DNA from: a bacterium
GTDB taxonomy: Bacteria; Actinomycetota; Thermoleophilia; Solirubrobacterales; Solirubrobacteraceae
DNA length: 45,793 nucleotides
Reading direction: 5' to 3'
NCBI GenBank assembly: GCA_021323635.1
Contig: JAJPKQ010000014.1
Span: forward strand, 1 to 45,793
How positions within the stretch are numbered: position 1 is the stretch's first letter; every line of letters starts with the position of its first letter. The notes beneath the pieces were generated by a model. The model had not been told where the DNA came from, ran no database searches, and saw nothing but the letters and a program-made list of their open reading frames with translations. A program made the translations under genes and the position numbers. This document shows, in pieces, positions 15,998-24,563 of the stretch.

Positions 15998-16831
15998 TCA
16001 GCTTGCGGCCTCCGGCAGCGTCGCTGAGAGCTGCGCCGGGTCGGCCGCGAGCAGGGCGGCGGTGCACGGATGCCTTGGCGCGGCAAAGACCTGCGCGAGC
16101 GGCCCCTCCTCGACTATGCGCCCGTGCTCCATCACGGCGACGCGCTCGCAGAGGTGGCTGACGGCCGCCAGATCGTGGGAGATCACCAGCAGCCCGAGGC
16201 CGCGCTGGGCGCTTTGCTGCGCAAGCAGGCTCAGCACCTGTGCCTGCACCGAGAGGTCGAGCCCGACGGTCGGCTCGTCAGCGATCAGCAGCTGCGGAGA
16301 GAGCGCCAGCGCACGGGCGATCCCCACACGCCGGCGCTGGCCGCCGGAGAGCTCATCGGGAAGACGGTCGTAGAGGTCAGCCGCCAGGCCGACGGAGGAG
16401 AGCAGCTCCTCCACGCGCGCGCGCCGCTGCGCCCGCGTGGGGCAGATCCCGTGAAGCGCGAGCGGCTCGGCGATCGCCGAGCCGATCGAGCGCCGCGGGT
16501 TGAGCGAGGCGTAGGGGTCCTGGAAGACGATCTGGACGCTGCGACGAAAGGCAAGCCGCTCGGCGCGATCGAGCGCGCTGAGCGGGCGCCCGTCGAAGCG
16601 CACGGCTCCCGCGCTTGGCGCAAGCAGGCCGAGCAGCAGCCGTGCGGTCGTGCTCTTGCCGCAGCCGCTCTCGCCGACGAGCGCAAGCGACTCGCCCGGC
16701 GAGAGCGCAAGCGAGAGGTGGTCCACCGCCAGCACACCCGCCCCGCGCGCGCGAGCTGGCAGCGCCAGCAGCCGCCTGCGCGCGCCAAAGCGCTTGCAGA
16801 GCTCACGCGCCTCAAGCAGCGGCGGGGCCAT
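15998..16831 (-). CDS. Oligopeptide/dipeptide ABC transporter ATPase (OppF/DppF type)
   Basis: From the ATG at 16831 the product is 277 residues with Walker A GESGCGKST (53-61), the FQDP Q-loop, signature LSGGQ (161-165) and Walker B LLIADEP (181-187). VGLDLSVQAQVL is typical of the Opp/Dpp subfamily. It forms the ATPase pair with the preceding gene, overlapping it by 20 bp. The frame is open further upstream to 16936, but that part lies inside the neighbouring gene and is not conserved-looking. The protein is short at its C-terminus compared with OppF proteins that carry the Cys-rich tail. Confidence 0.92.
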   Translation of the reverse strand: MAPPLLEARELCKRFGARRRLLALPARARGAGVLAVDHLSLALSPGESLALVGESGCGKSTTARLLLGLLAPSAGAVRFDGRPLSALDRAERLAFRRSVQIVFQDPYASLNPRRSIGSAIAEPLALHGICPTRAQRRARVEELLSSVGLAADLYDRLPDELSGGQRRRVGIARALALSPQLLIADEPTVGLDLSVQAQVLSLLAQQSAQRGLGLLVISHDLAAVSHLCERVAVMEHGRIVEEGPLAQVFAAPRHPCTAALLAADPAQLSATLPEAAS

Positions 16832-17897
16832 GGAAGAGCTCGGCGCGGCGAGCGGGCTCGAGGTGGCAGGCGGCAAGATGACCGCTGCGTCCGGGCAGCG
16901 CCGCCAGCGGCGGCTCGCGCTCAGAGCAGGGCGCAAAGGCGTAAGGGCAGCGCGGATGAAAGCGACAGCCGGGAGGCGGCGAGCGCATGTCAGGCCCCTC
17001 GCCCGGGATCGCCTGCAGCGCGCTCACCCAGCTGCGCGCACCGGCGCGGTCGCGGATCGGCGTGGGCATTGCAGCCAGCAGCGCCGCCGTGTAGGGGTGC
17101 TCGGGAGCGCGCAGCAGCTCGCGCGCGCTTGCGCGCTCGATGACCCTGCCCGCGTACATCACCGCGACCTCGTCACAGAGCGCGGCGACCACGCGCAGAT
17201 CGTGGCTGATCAGCAGCAGCGCCATGCGCCGCTGCGCGCGCAGGCCCCCGAGCAGCCTCAGAATCTCCATCTGGACGGTCAGATCGAGCGAGCTGGTGGG
17301 CTCATCGGCGATCAGCAGCCGCGGCTCGCCCGCGAGGGCGATTGCGATCAGGACACGCTGGCGCATGCCGCCTGAGAGCTCATGGGGGTAGCGCGCGTAG
17401 AGGGCATCAGCCTCATCGAGGCCGACTTCGGCAAGCAGCGCCTGGGCCCGCTCGCGCGCCTGCCGGCGCGAGAGCGGGCGATGCGCGCGCAGTGCCTCGG
17501 CGACCTGAGCGCCGATGCGCTTGAGCGGATGAAGGGCGGAGAGCGCCTCCTGAAAGACCACGCCGATCCGCGCTCCGCGCAGCTGCTGCAGCTCTCGCTC
17601 GCGCGCCTGCAGAAGATCGCGGCCTTCAAGCTCGATCCGCCCGCGCACGCGAGCCTGGCCTGGGTCAAGCAGCGCGGGGAGGGCAAGCGCAAGGGTGCTC
17701 TTGCCTGCGCCCGACTCGCCCACCAGGCCGAGCGCCCGGCCCGCGCGCAGCTCTAGCGAGACGCGATCGACCGCGCGCAGGAGGGCGGGCGGCTGACCGT
17801 ACTCGACGATCAGCTCCCGCACCCGCAGCAGCGCATCCTCGCCCTGTGGCGCGCCCTCGGCGGGCACCTGCGCCGGTCCTCTGGTCCCGCTAGGCAA
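16812..17897 (-). CDS. Oligopeptide/dipeptide ABC transporter ATPase (OppD/DppD type)
   Basis: The 361-residue ATPase has Walker A GESGAGKST (60-68), signature LSGGM (174-178), Walker B LLIADEP (194-200) and the Opp/Dpp C-terminal extension with the CRFHPRCPYAF motif. It probably starts at TTG 17897, which overlaps the TAG of the permease gene (TTGCCTAG); a GTG eleven codons in is an alternative. It acts in the cytoplasm with the OppF-type partner to drive peptide uptake. Confidence 0.92.
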   Translation of the reverse strand: MPSGTRGPAQVPAEGAPQGEDALLRVRELIVEYGQPPALLRAVDRVSLELRAGRALGLVGESGAGKSTLALALPALLDPGQARVRGRIELEGRDLLQARERELQQLRGARIGVVFQEALSALHPLKRIGAQVAEALRAHRPLSRRQARERAQALLAEVGLDEADALYARYPHELSGGMRQRVLIAIALAGEPRLLIADEPTSSLDLTVQMEILRLLGGLRAQRRMALLLISHDLRVVAALCDEVAVMYAGRVIERASARELLRAPEHPYTAALLAAMPTPIRDRAGARSWVSALQAIPGEGPDMRSPPPGCRFHPRCPYAFAPCSEREPPLAALPGRSGHLAACHLEPARRAELFHGPAAA

Positions 17898-18852
17898 GGC
17901 GCACCCGCGGGTCCAGCCAGACGTAGAGGAGATCGACGATCGCGTTCATCACCACGATGAAGATCGCGCCGACGAGCACCGTCCCCTGGATCATCGGCAG
18001 ATCTCCGTTGAGCACCGCTTCATAGAGCAGGCGCCCGATGCCGGGGATGTTGAAGGCCGTTTCGGTCAGGATCGCGCCACCCAGCAGCAGCGCGATGTCC
18101 ATGCCAGCCGCGGTCAGGAAGGGGGTCAGCGCCGGGCGCAGCGCGTGGCGCAGCAGCACCTGCGCCTGCGAGATGCCCTTGGCACGCGCCGTGCGGATGT
18201 AGGGCTCGGCAAGGACCTCGGTCAGGTTCGCGCGCAGCAGGCGGGCGTAGAAGGCGCCGAGCGATATCGCAAGCACGAGCCAGGGCAGCACGAGCGACTC
18301 CAGCCACTGCAGCGGTTCTTCGCTGATCGGAACGTAGGAGCCCGCGCCGGGAAGCAGATGAAGCTTGCCCGTGACGTCCGCGAAGAGGAACAGCGCGAGC
18401 AGGGCGAGCCAGTAGACCGGCGCTGAGATCCCAAGCAGCGTGAGGGCGCCCACCAGCCGATCGAGCAGCGAATGGCGCCGCAGCGCCGCAAGCGTGCCGA
18501 GCGCAAGCGCGCCCGCCAGCCACAGCAGCGCCGCGCCGAGCGTCAGCGAGATCGTCGCCGGCAGCCTTTCGGCGAGCGCGGAGCGCACGGAGATGTCGTA
18601 TTGATAGGAGTAGCCGAGATCAAGGTGGAAGAGGAGCCGGTCGAGGAAATGCAGATACTGGTCATACCACGGCCGCTGCAGCCCGAGCGTCTGGCGGATG
18701 TGGGCGAGCAGCGCGGGGCTCGGCGTCTTGCCCGCCCGCAGCGCCGCCGGTTCCACGGCGGGCAGGAGGTAGAAGATGATGAAGGTGATGAAGGTGACCG
18801 CGACTAGAACCGCGACCATCCAGAGCAATCTGCGGGCGATGTAAGCGGGCAT
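17890..18852 (-). CDS. Peptide ABC transporter permease (OppB/DppB type)
   Basis: The 320-residue inner-membrane protein has the typical start YIARRLLWMVAVLVAVTFI, a long extracytoplasmic loop, and about six membrane helices. The coupling EAA-type loop reads YIRTARAKGISQAQVLLRHA. It pairs with the OppC-type permease encoded at the head of the operon. The order is unusual because the binding-protein gene lies between the two permeases. Confidence 0.93.
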   Translation of the reverse strand: MPAYIARRLLWMVAVLVAVTFITFIIFYLLPAVEPAALRAGKTPSPALLAHIRQTLGLQRPWYDQYLHFLDRLLFHLDLGYSYQYDISVRSALAERLPATISLTLGAALLWLAGALALGTLAALRRHSLLDRLVGALTLLGISAPVYWLALLALFLFADVTGKLHLLPGAGSYVPISEEPLQWLESLVLPWLVLAISLGAFYARLLRANLTEVLAEPYIRTARAKGISQAQVLLRHALRPALTPFLTAAGMDIALLLGGAILTETAFNIPGIGRLLYEAVLNGDLPMIQGTVLVGAIFIVVMNAIVDLLYVWLDPRVRLA

Positions 18853-18874
18853 GGTCCGCCTGGAGGGCGCAGGC

Positions 18875-20641
18875 TCACTTGAGCGAGCTTGCGGTCAGGT
18901 CCCAGGCGCCGCCGTTGAACGCCCACGGCACTCCCTTGACGTTCGCGGAGGCGAAGGAGACCTGGTTTTCCCACAGCCACGGGATCACATAGGCTTCGGC
19001 CGTAAGCTCGCGGTCGAGCCTGCCCCACGCCTGCGCGCGCGCCCGTTCGCCGATGACCTCCTTCGCCGCCTCTATCTGTGCGTTGTAGGCCGGGTTGTCC
19101 GCAAGCGAGGTGTCGGTGTTTGCCTGTTCCTGGATCAGATTGCCGTCGAAGATCGGCGCGATCATGCTCTGGGAGTCGAAGAAGTCCTTGCCCCAGGAAA
19201 GATTCGGACAGATCGCTATGTGCGCCTTCGGGACCGTGCAGTACTTGGTCAGCATCGTCGTATGCGGGACCTCGTGCAGTTCCAGATTGATGCCGATCTG
19301 GGCCAGCTGGCTCTGAATCGCTTCGGCGACGTTCTTCTGCGGCGCTTCGTCGGCGGCGACCGCGCTCAGCGGCGGCCCTTCGTAGCGCCCGCGCCTATAG
19401 CCCGCCAGGCGCATGTAGTGCTGCGCCAGCGCCAGGTCCCCTTCGGGGTGGGAGAGAAAGTCGTAGCCGGGCCCCCGATAGCCGCCGGCGACGTTGAAGC
19501 CGGGCATTTCCGGCGCCAAGAAGTGGGTCGCGATGGCTCCGAGCGTCGGCCCGCCGATCAGCCGCAAGAGCGCGGAGCGGTCGATCACCGCGCCGATCGC
19601 GCGACGCACATCGACGTTGTCGAGGGGCTTGACGCGCGTGTTGAGCGAGATGTAGCGCGTCGCCTGGGCCGGGGTTATGTAGAGCTGAGAGCGGCGGCTG
19701 CTGAGGGCTTCGGCGAGGATCGCCGGCGGTGGAGCGGTGAAGTCGCCGCTCATCAGCGAAGTCCCTTCAAGGACCTCGCGGCTTGCGACCGTCTTGGAGT
19801 AGCCGCCGCGGAAGATGATCGCGTTGAAGTACGCCGAGCGGATCGGGTCGCTTTCCCGCCGCCACGAGCGGTTTCGTTCAAGCGCCAGCAAGCGGCCGGG
19901 CGCGTAGGAGGAGTGGGGCACGGTGCCGCTGCCCGCGCCCGCGATCATGTAGGGGCCGGTGAAGAGCTGGTGTTCGCCGTAGGTTGACTGTGCGCCGCGG
20001 TCGAACCTTTCGGCATAGCTCTGCGGCACAGGCGCCGTGCAGGGCAGCGCGAGCGCGTCGGCATCGTCAAGCACGCCGACCGGAACGCTCGTGTGTATGA
20101 CGAGCGTCGTCGCGTTCGGCGCTCTGATCCCGGGGATGTTGACCAGGTGCGAGACCGGTTCATGCGGCGCGCCTTCGATCTCCCCGTAGTAGTCGAAGGC
20201 GTAGCCGTTGCCCACCGATGCCAAAAAGCAGCGCTCGATCGCGTACTTGATGTCTGCGGAGCTGACCGTGCGGGCTGCAAGCGGAGGGCTGTAGTGAATG
20301 CCGCTCCTGATGTGGATCGTAAGCGTCCTGCCCCCGTCCGAGAGCGCCGGCATCGCGGTGGCCAGATCGGGCACGGGGGTCAGCGAGCGCGCGCGCCAGC
20401 CGTAGAGCCAGCGCTGGGTGGTCTGTGCAAGGTCTGTGTAGTCGGTCTGGTAGTACCAGAACCCTGGGTCCAGCGAGTCGACGCCGCCGTTGACCTCCAG
20501 CACGGTGACCGTGCCGCCGCTGCGCCCGGCAATCTTGCCCGTCGAGGTGCCACAGCCGGCGACCAGGAGAGCGCTGATCAGCGCCAGCGCGCATCCGCGC
20601 GTGAGGAGGGCCGCTGCCGGCACCCGCACGTGGGCGCTCAC
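18875..20641 (-). CDS. Peptide ABC transporter substrate-binding lipoprotein (family 5)
   Basis: Starting at GTG 20641 (GGAG 8 nt upstream) the product is 588 residues with a signal peptide and lipobox LVAGC, Cys30 being lipidated. The body is an extracellular solute-binding protein family 5 (OppA/DppA-like) with recognisable elements such as GGVDSLDPGFWYYQTDYTDL near the N-terminus and DVRRAIGAVIDRSALL in the middle. It would capture peptides, or possibly nickel or sugars as some family members do, and pass them to the permeases. An upstream ATG at 20707 is in frame but lies inside the OppC-type gene. Confidence 0.92.
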   Translation of the reverse strand: MSAHVRVPAAALLTRGCALALISALLVAGCGTSTGKIAGRSGGTVTVLEVNGGVDSLDPGFWYYQTDYTDLAQTTQRWLYGWRARSLTPVPDLATAMPALSDGGRTLTIHIRSGIHYSPPLAARTVSSADIKYAIERCFLASVGNGYAFDYYGEIEGAPHEPVSHLVNIPGIRAPNATTLVIHTSVPVGVLDDADALALPCTAPVPQSYAERFDRGAQSTYGEHQLFTGPYMIAGAGSGTVPHSSYAPGRLLALERNRSWRRESDPIRSAYFNAIIFRGGYSKTVASREVLEGTSLMSGDFTAPPPAILAEALSSRRSQLYITPAQATRYISLNTRVKPLDNVDVRRAIGAVIDRSALLRLIGGPTLGAIATHFLAPEMPGFNVAGGYRGPGYDFLSHPEGDLALAQHYMRLAGYRRGRYEGPPLSAVAADEAPQKNVAEAIQSQLAQIGINLELHEVPHTTMLTKYCTVPKAHIAICPNLSWGKDFFDSQSMIAPIFDGNLIQEQANTDTSLADNPAYNAQIEAAKEVIGERARAQAWGRLDRELTAEAYVIPWLWENQVSFASANVKGVPWAFNGGAWDLTASSLK

Positions 20642-20669
20642 GCGAGCATCTCCGCTGCGATGGCGATCG

Positions 20670-21599
20670 CTAGGCAATCCGCACCCGCTGCGCAACCGGG
20701 CGCGCAAGCGCCGCCTGCACGCCTTCGCCGAGGAGGTTGAACGCGAGCACGGTCAGCAGCAGCGCAGCTCCCGGAAAGGCCATGTACCACCAGGCGCTGT
20801 TGAAGATCGGCGTCGCTTCGGCGAGCATCTGACCCCAGCTTGGCGTCGGCGGCTGCACGCCGAGGCCGAGATAGGAGAGCGCGGCCTCCAGCAGGATGTT
20901 CTGCGGGATCGCATAGGTCGCGTAGACCGCCACCGGCGCAGCGAGGTTGGGCAGCAGCTCGCGGACGATGATGCGCAGATGCGAGCAGCCGATCGCGCGC
21001 GCAGCCTCGATGAACTCCAGCTCGCGCAGCGCCAGCACCTGGCCGCGCACCAGCCGCGCGACGTAGGTCCAGGTGACCAGCACGATCACGAAGACGACCG
21101 CGCCGGTTCCCGGATGCACCAGGCCGCCCACGCAGCCCTTGCCAAGCTCGCAGGCGCTGGCGAGGCCGATCGCCAGCAGGAAGGCCGGAAAGGCTAAGAA
21201 CAGGTCGGTCAGCCGCGAGATCACGGTGTCGAGCACGCCGCCGAAGTAGCCGGCTGCCGCGCCGAGCAGCACGCCGATCAGGAGCGCCAGCGCGGTCGCA
21301 AGGAGCGCCACCTCCAGCGAGGCGCGCGCGCCATAGATCACCCTGCTGAAGACGTCCCGACCGAGCGGGTCGACGCCGAAGATGTGCCCGCCGGCGAGGC
21401 TCGGGCCAGTCGGCGTGCCGAAGCTGCTCAGCGCCGCATAGTCGGGGCGATCGGGCCCGGGTGCGCCAACCACGCTGACGACGATTGGAGCCGCCGCGGC
21501 AACCGCCACCAGCAGCAGGATGAAGGCAAGGCCCAGGAGCGTTGAGCGCCGAGCCGCAAAGCGCCGCCAAAAGCTCGCGCGTGGCGCACTGCCAGCCAT
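20670..21599 (-). CDS. Peptide ABC transporter permease (OppC/DppC type)
   Basis: The 309-residue permease has the OppC_N segment (helix LLGLAFILLLVAVAAAAPIV), the GTPTGPSLAGGHIFGVDPLGRDVFS-type loop of the family, and the EAA region EFIEAARAIGCSHLRIIVRE. It is the first gene of the ten-gene minus-strand run. A good ribosome site GGAGGA stands 5 nt before the ATG. The 191 bp between it and the divergent rarA gene (21600-21790) should hold both promoters; I see no clear operator there. Confidence 0.93.
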   Translation of the reverse strand: MAGSAPRASFWRRFAARRSTLLGLAFILLLVAVAAAAPIVVSVVGAPGPDRPDYAALSSFGTPTGPSLAGGHIFGVDPLGRDVFSRVIYGARASLEVALLATALALLIGVLLGAAAGYFGGVLDTVISRLTDLFLAFPAFLLAIGLASACELGKGCVGGLVHPGTGAVVFVIVLVTWTYVARLVRGQVLALRELEFIEAARAIGCSHLRIIVRELLPNLAAPVAVYATYAIPQNILLEAALSYLGLGVQPPTPSWGQMLAEATPIFNSAWWYMAFPGAALLLTVLAFNLLGEGVQAALARPVAQRVRIA

Positions 21600-21790
21600 C
21601 GTCGTCCTCCGCGTGTTGTCGCCCTGTGCGCCGGTATTCCATTGCTCTGCAGCGCCTCCTTCGCAGAGCCGCCACCATCATTGCGCGGCGGCTGCCGCTC
21701 TGTTGCAGGTTCGACGCCCGGGCGCCGCGTCCTGCCGGCGCTCAACGCTTCGGGGGCGACGCGCCGCGATCGAGCAATACTCGAAGGGCA

Positions 21791-23122
21791 GTGCAGACGC
21801 TCTTCCCCGCCCAGGAGCCCGCTCCGACCGCAGCCGGCGAGCTGCCGCTTGCCGCACGCCTGCGCCCATGCGAGCTCGATGCGATCGTCGGCCAGGGTCA
21901 TCTGATCGGACCGGGCGCGCCCCTGCGCAGCGCGCTGGAGCGCGGGCAGCTGCACTCGATGATCCTCTACGGCCCGCCCGGCAGCGGCAAGACGACGCTG
22001 GCGCGCGTGCTCGGGCGCACGCCGGGCTACCTCTTTCAGGAGCACAGCGCCGTGGGCGTCGGGCTGGCGCAGGTGCGCGCGGTGATCGAGCGCGCCCGCC
22101 GCGCTCGATCGGCGGGCGCCGGCCAGCGCACGCTCTACTTCCTCGATGAGATCCACCGCTTCAACCGCGCCCAGCAGGATGCGCTGCTTCACGCCGTCGA
22201 GGAGGGGCTGATTACGCTGATCGGCGCAACCACCGAGAACCCGGCATTTGCGATCAACAACGCCCTGCTCTCACGCGCGCGCGTCTATACGCTGCGCGCG
22301 CTCTCGGAGCCGGAGCTCGAAGAGGTCCTTGTGGGCGCCTGCGCGCGGCTGCGCGAGCAGGACGCCGAAAGCGGGCAGATTGGCGCCGGCACGCACGTGA
22401 GCGATGAGGCGATCGCGATCATCGCCGGCGCGGCGGAGGGCGACTGCCGGGTGGCGCTGCAAACGCTCGAGCTGGCGCTCGAGCTGGCGCGAGCGCAGGG
22501 CTCAGAGGTCGCCCGCGCGCAGGCCGCTGCAGCGCTTGCGCGTCGCACGAGCCGCTACGACCGCGCGGGCGATCGCCACTACGACTACATCTCAGCCTGG
22601 ATCAAGGCGACGCGCGGGTCAGACGCCGACGCCGCGCTGTACTACCTCGCGGTGATGCTCGAGGGCGGCGAGGAGCCGCGCTTCATCGCCCGACGGATGG
22701 TGATCCTCGCCTCCGAGGACATCGGCAATGCCGATCCGCAGGCCCTTGCGGTCGCGGTGCACGCTGCGCACGCGCTCGAGCTGGTGGGCATGCCGGAGGC
22801 AGCCTACGCGCTTGCGCAGGCCGCGATCTACCTGGCGCTCGCGCCCAAGTCCAACGCCGCGGGCGCCGCGCTCGCGCGCGCTCGCGAGCACGTGCGCGAG
22901 CATGGCCCAGCGCCCGTCCCCGCGCACCTGGTCTCCGGCCCGCGTCCGGGCCTTGAGCGTGGCGAGCGCTATGACTACCCCCACGAGCACCCCCACCAGC
23001 TGAGCGCACAGGAGCTGCTGCCGAAGGCGCTCGCGGGCATCTCCTTCTACGAGCCGCGCTCCAGCGAAGCGGCGCTGCGCGAGCGCCTTGCAGAGATCGC
23101 GCGGCTGCGCCCCCGCAGCTAG
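21791..23122 (+). CDS. rarA: Replication-associated recombination ATPase RarA/MgsA
   Basis: Starting at GTG 21791 the protein is 443 residues, the normal length. It has Walker A GPPGSGKT (61-68), Walker B LYFLDEIHRFN (115-125), sensor 1 GATTEN (145-150), and the C-terminal tetramerisation region with SEDIGNADPQAL and SNAAGAAL-type motifs. RarA acts at stalled replication forks with SSB and the clamp loader. The frame stays open upstream to 21542, but that stretch overlaps the divergent oppC-type gene and reads as noise. A weak AAGGG precedes the GTG. It leads the plus-strand run; the gap to the next gene is 18 bp. Confidence 0.95.
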   Translation: MQTLFPAQEPAPTAAGELPLAARLRPCELDAIVGQGHLIGPGAPLRSALERGQLHSMILYGPPGSGKTTLARVLGRTPGYLFQEHSAVGVGLAQVRAVIERARRARSAGAGQRTLYFLDEIHRFNRAQQDALLHAVEEGLITLIGATTENPAFAINNALLSRARVYTLRALSEPELEEVLVGACARLREQDAESGQIGAGTHVSDEAIAIIAGAAEGDCRVALQTLELALELARAQGSEVARAQAAAALARRTSRYDRAGDRHYDYISAWIKATRGSDADAALYYLAVMLEGGEEPRFIARRMVILASEDIGNADPQALAVAVHAAHALELVGMPEAAYALAQAAIYLALAPKSNAAGAALARAREHVREHGPAPVPAHLVSGPRPGLERGERYDYPHEHPHQLSAQELLPKALAGISFYEPRSSEAALRERLAEIARLRPRS

Positions 23123-23126
23123 GGGC

Positions 23127-23132
23127 TACCCT
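23127..23132 (+). promoter_or_regulatory. Candidate -10 element before the precorrin-2 dehydrogenase gene
   Basis: TACCCT lies 8 nt before the ATG at 23141, in the 18-bp gap after rarA, and there is no ribosome-binding sequence. It could start a leaderless message for the tetrapyrrole/ccm operon independent of rarA. Confidence 0.35.
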
Positions 23133-23140
23133 TTCTGCAT

Positions 23141-23896
23141 ATGTCAGCCGAGGCCTACGCTGGAAGGCGTTGCGTCTGCGCTCTGCGCCGGGAGAGCTGC
23201 GATGAGTCCTGCGTGCGGGAGCTGCGCGAGACGCCGCTCTACATCGCCTGCCTGCGCCTTGCCGGGCGCCGCTGCGTGGTGGTCGGCGGCGGCGCGGTCG
23301 GTCGCCAGAAGGTCGAGGGGCTGCTTGCCTGCGACGCCCAGGTGACGCTGATCGCGCCGCGGGCGACTGCAGAGCTCGCCGACTACGCCGAGCAGGGGAC
23401 GATCGCCTGGGAGCGGCGGCCATACGCCGGGGAGGGCGACCTTGCAAACGCCTTTCTGGTGATCGCCGCCACCGAGCAGGCGGATCTGAACATGCGCATC
23501 TTCGCCGATGCCGAGCGGCGGGCGATGCTCGTGAACGTGGTTGACGTGCCGCCGCTGTGCAACTTCATCCTGCCCGCGATCGTCCGCAGCGGCCCGCTTG
23601 CGATCGCGATCTCCACGGCAGGCAGCTCTCCTGCGCTGGCCAAGCGCATCGCGGCGGAGGTGGCTGAGCGCTTCGGCGCCCCCTACGCACGCCTTGCGGA
23701 GATCCTCGCCGAGTCGCGCGGCTGGGCGAAGGCGACGCTCCCGACCTACCAGCACCGCAAGCGCTTCTTCGAGGCGATCGTTGCCGGCGACCCGGACCCG
23801 ATCGCGCTGCTTGCCGCCGGCGAAGATGACCGACTGCGCGCGCTGATCGCGGACGCCCGGGAGCAGGCACTTGGAGAGCTCCTCGCCAGCGCTTGA
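23141..23896 (+). CDS. Precorrin-2 dehydrogenase/sirohydrochlorin ferrochelatase (Met8/CysG N-terminal type)
   Basis: The 251-residue protein has an NAD-binding Rossmann motif VVVGGGAVGRQKVEGLL (47-63), the VNVVDVPPLCNFILPA segment with the catalytic Asp135, and the STAGSSPALAKRI segment (158-170). It oxidises precorrin-2 to sirohydrochlorin and probably inserts iron to give siroheme. The usual family start aligns with TPLYIACLRLAGRRC (31-45), so this protein carries about 30 extra residues containing four cysteines (11, 13, 20, 24). GTG 23213 is an alternative start that would remove them. The matching methyltransferase is in the cobA-hemD fusion downstream. Confidence 0.9.
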   Translation: MSAEAYAGRRCVCALRRESCDESCVRELRETPLYIACLRLAGRRCVVVGGGAVGRQKVEGLLACDAQVTLIAPRATAELADYAEQGTIAWERRPYAGEGDLANAFLVIAATEQADLNMRIFADAERRAMLVNVVDVPPLCNFILPAIVRSGPLAIAISTAGSSPALAKRIAAEVAERFGAPYARLAEILAESRGWAKATLPTYQHRKRFFEAIVAGDPDPIALLAAGEDDRLRALIADAREQALGELLASA

Positions 23897-24563
23897 GCTG
23901 CGCGCGCTCGGCAGGCGCTTTGGCGAACGCGCGGTCCTGCGATCGCTGACGCTCACGCTCGAGCATGGTCAGACGCTTGCGGTGCTTGGCTCAAACGGCG
24001 CCGGCAAGACCACGCTGCTGCGCGTGCTGGCGGGGCTGCTGGCTCCGCACAGCGGGCGGGCGCGCGTGCTTGGCGCGGAGCTGCCGCGCGAGCGTGAGCT
24101 GCTGCGGGGGCGCATCGGCTGGATCGGTCATGAGCCGCTGCTCTATCGCGCGCTCACGGTCTCAGAGAACCTGAGCTTCCACGCGCGCCTCCACGGGCAG
24201 GGGCGGCGGCGCGTCGCGGAGCTGCTCGAGGCGGTCGGGATGAGCGCGCGTGCGAAGACGCCCGTCCGCGAGCTCTCCCGGGGGATGCTCCAGCGGGTAG
24301 CGGTCGCGCGCGCCCTGATCGGCTCACCGCAGCTGCTGCTGCTGGACGAGCCGGAGGCAAACCTCGACCCGGGAGCGCGCGAGGCGCTTGAGCCGCTGAT
24401 CGGACGCGACAGCCGCTGCACGCGCGTGCTCACCTCCCACGACCCGCAGGCGGCGCTAGAGGAGGCCGACCTCGTGCTCGGCCTGCGCGACGGAGCGCCG
24501 CTGCTGCTGGAGCCGCCGGCAAGCATCGACCGCGACCGCCTGAGCGCTCTCTACTCGCCATGA
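23871..24563 (+). CDS. ccmA: Haem exporter ATPase CcmA
   Basis: The 230-residue ABC ATPase starts at TTG 23871, with GGGAG 7 nt upstream, inside the end of the previous gene. It has Walker A GSNGAGKTT (40-48), a signature region ELSRGMLQRVAVARAL and Walker B LLLLDEPEANLD. The LSRGM signature and short size fit CcmA, which with CcmB powers release of haem-loaded CcmE in System I cytochrome c maturation. The assignment is supported by ccmB, ccmC and ccmD immediately downstream. Confidence 0.9.
   Translation: MESSSPALELRALGRRFGERAVLRSLTLTLEHGQTLAVLGSNGAGKTTLLRVLAGLLAPHSGRARVLGAELPRERELLRGRIGWIGHEPLLYRALTVSENLSFHARLHGQGRRRVAELLEAVGMSARAKTPVRELSRGMLQRVAVARALIGSPQLLLLDEPEANLDPGAREALEPLIGRDSRCTRVLTSHDPQAALEEADLVLGLRDGAPLLLEPPASIDRDRLSALYSP

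Noticed and set aside
21542-21790. Longer start for RarA
   Set aside because: The extra sequence overlaps oppC on the other strand and shows no similarity; family proteins start close to the GTG at 21791.
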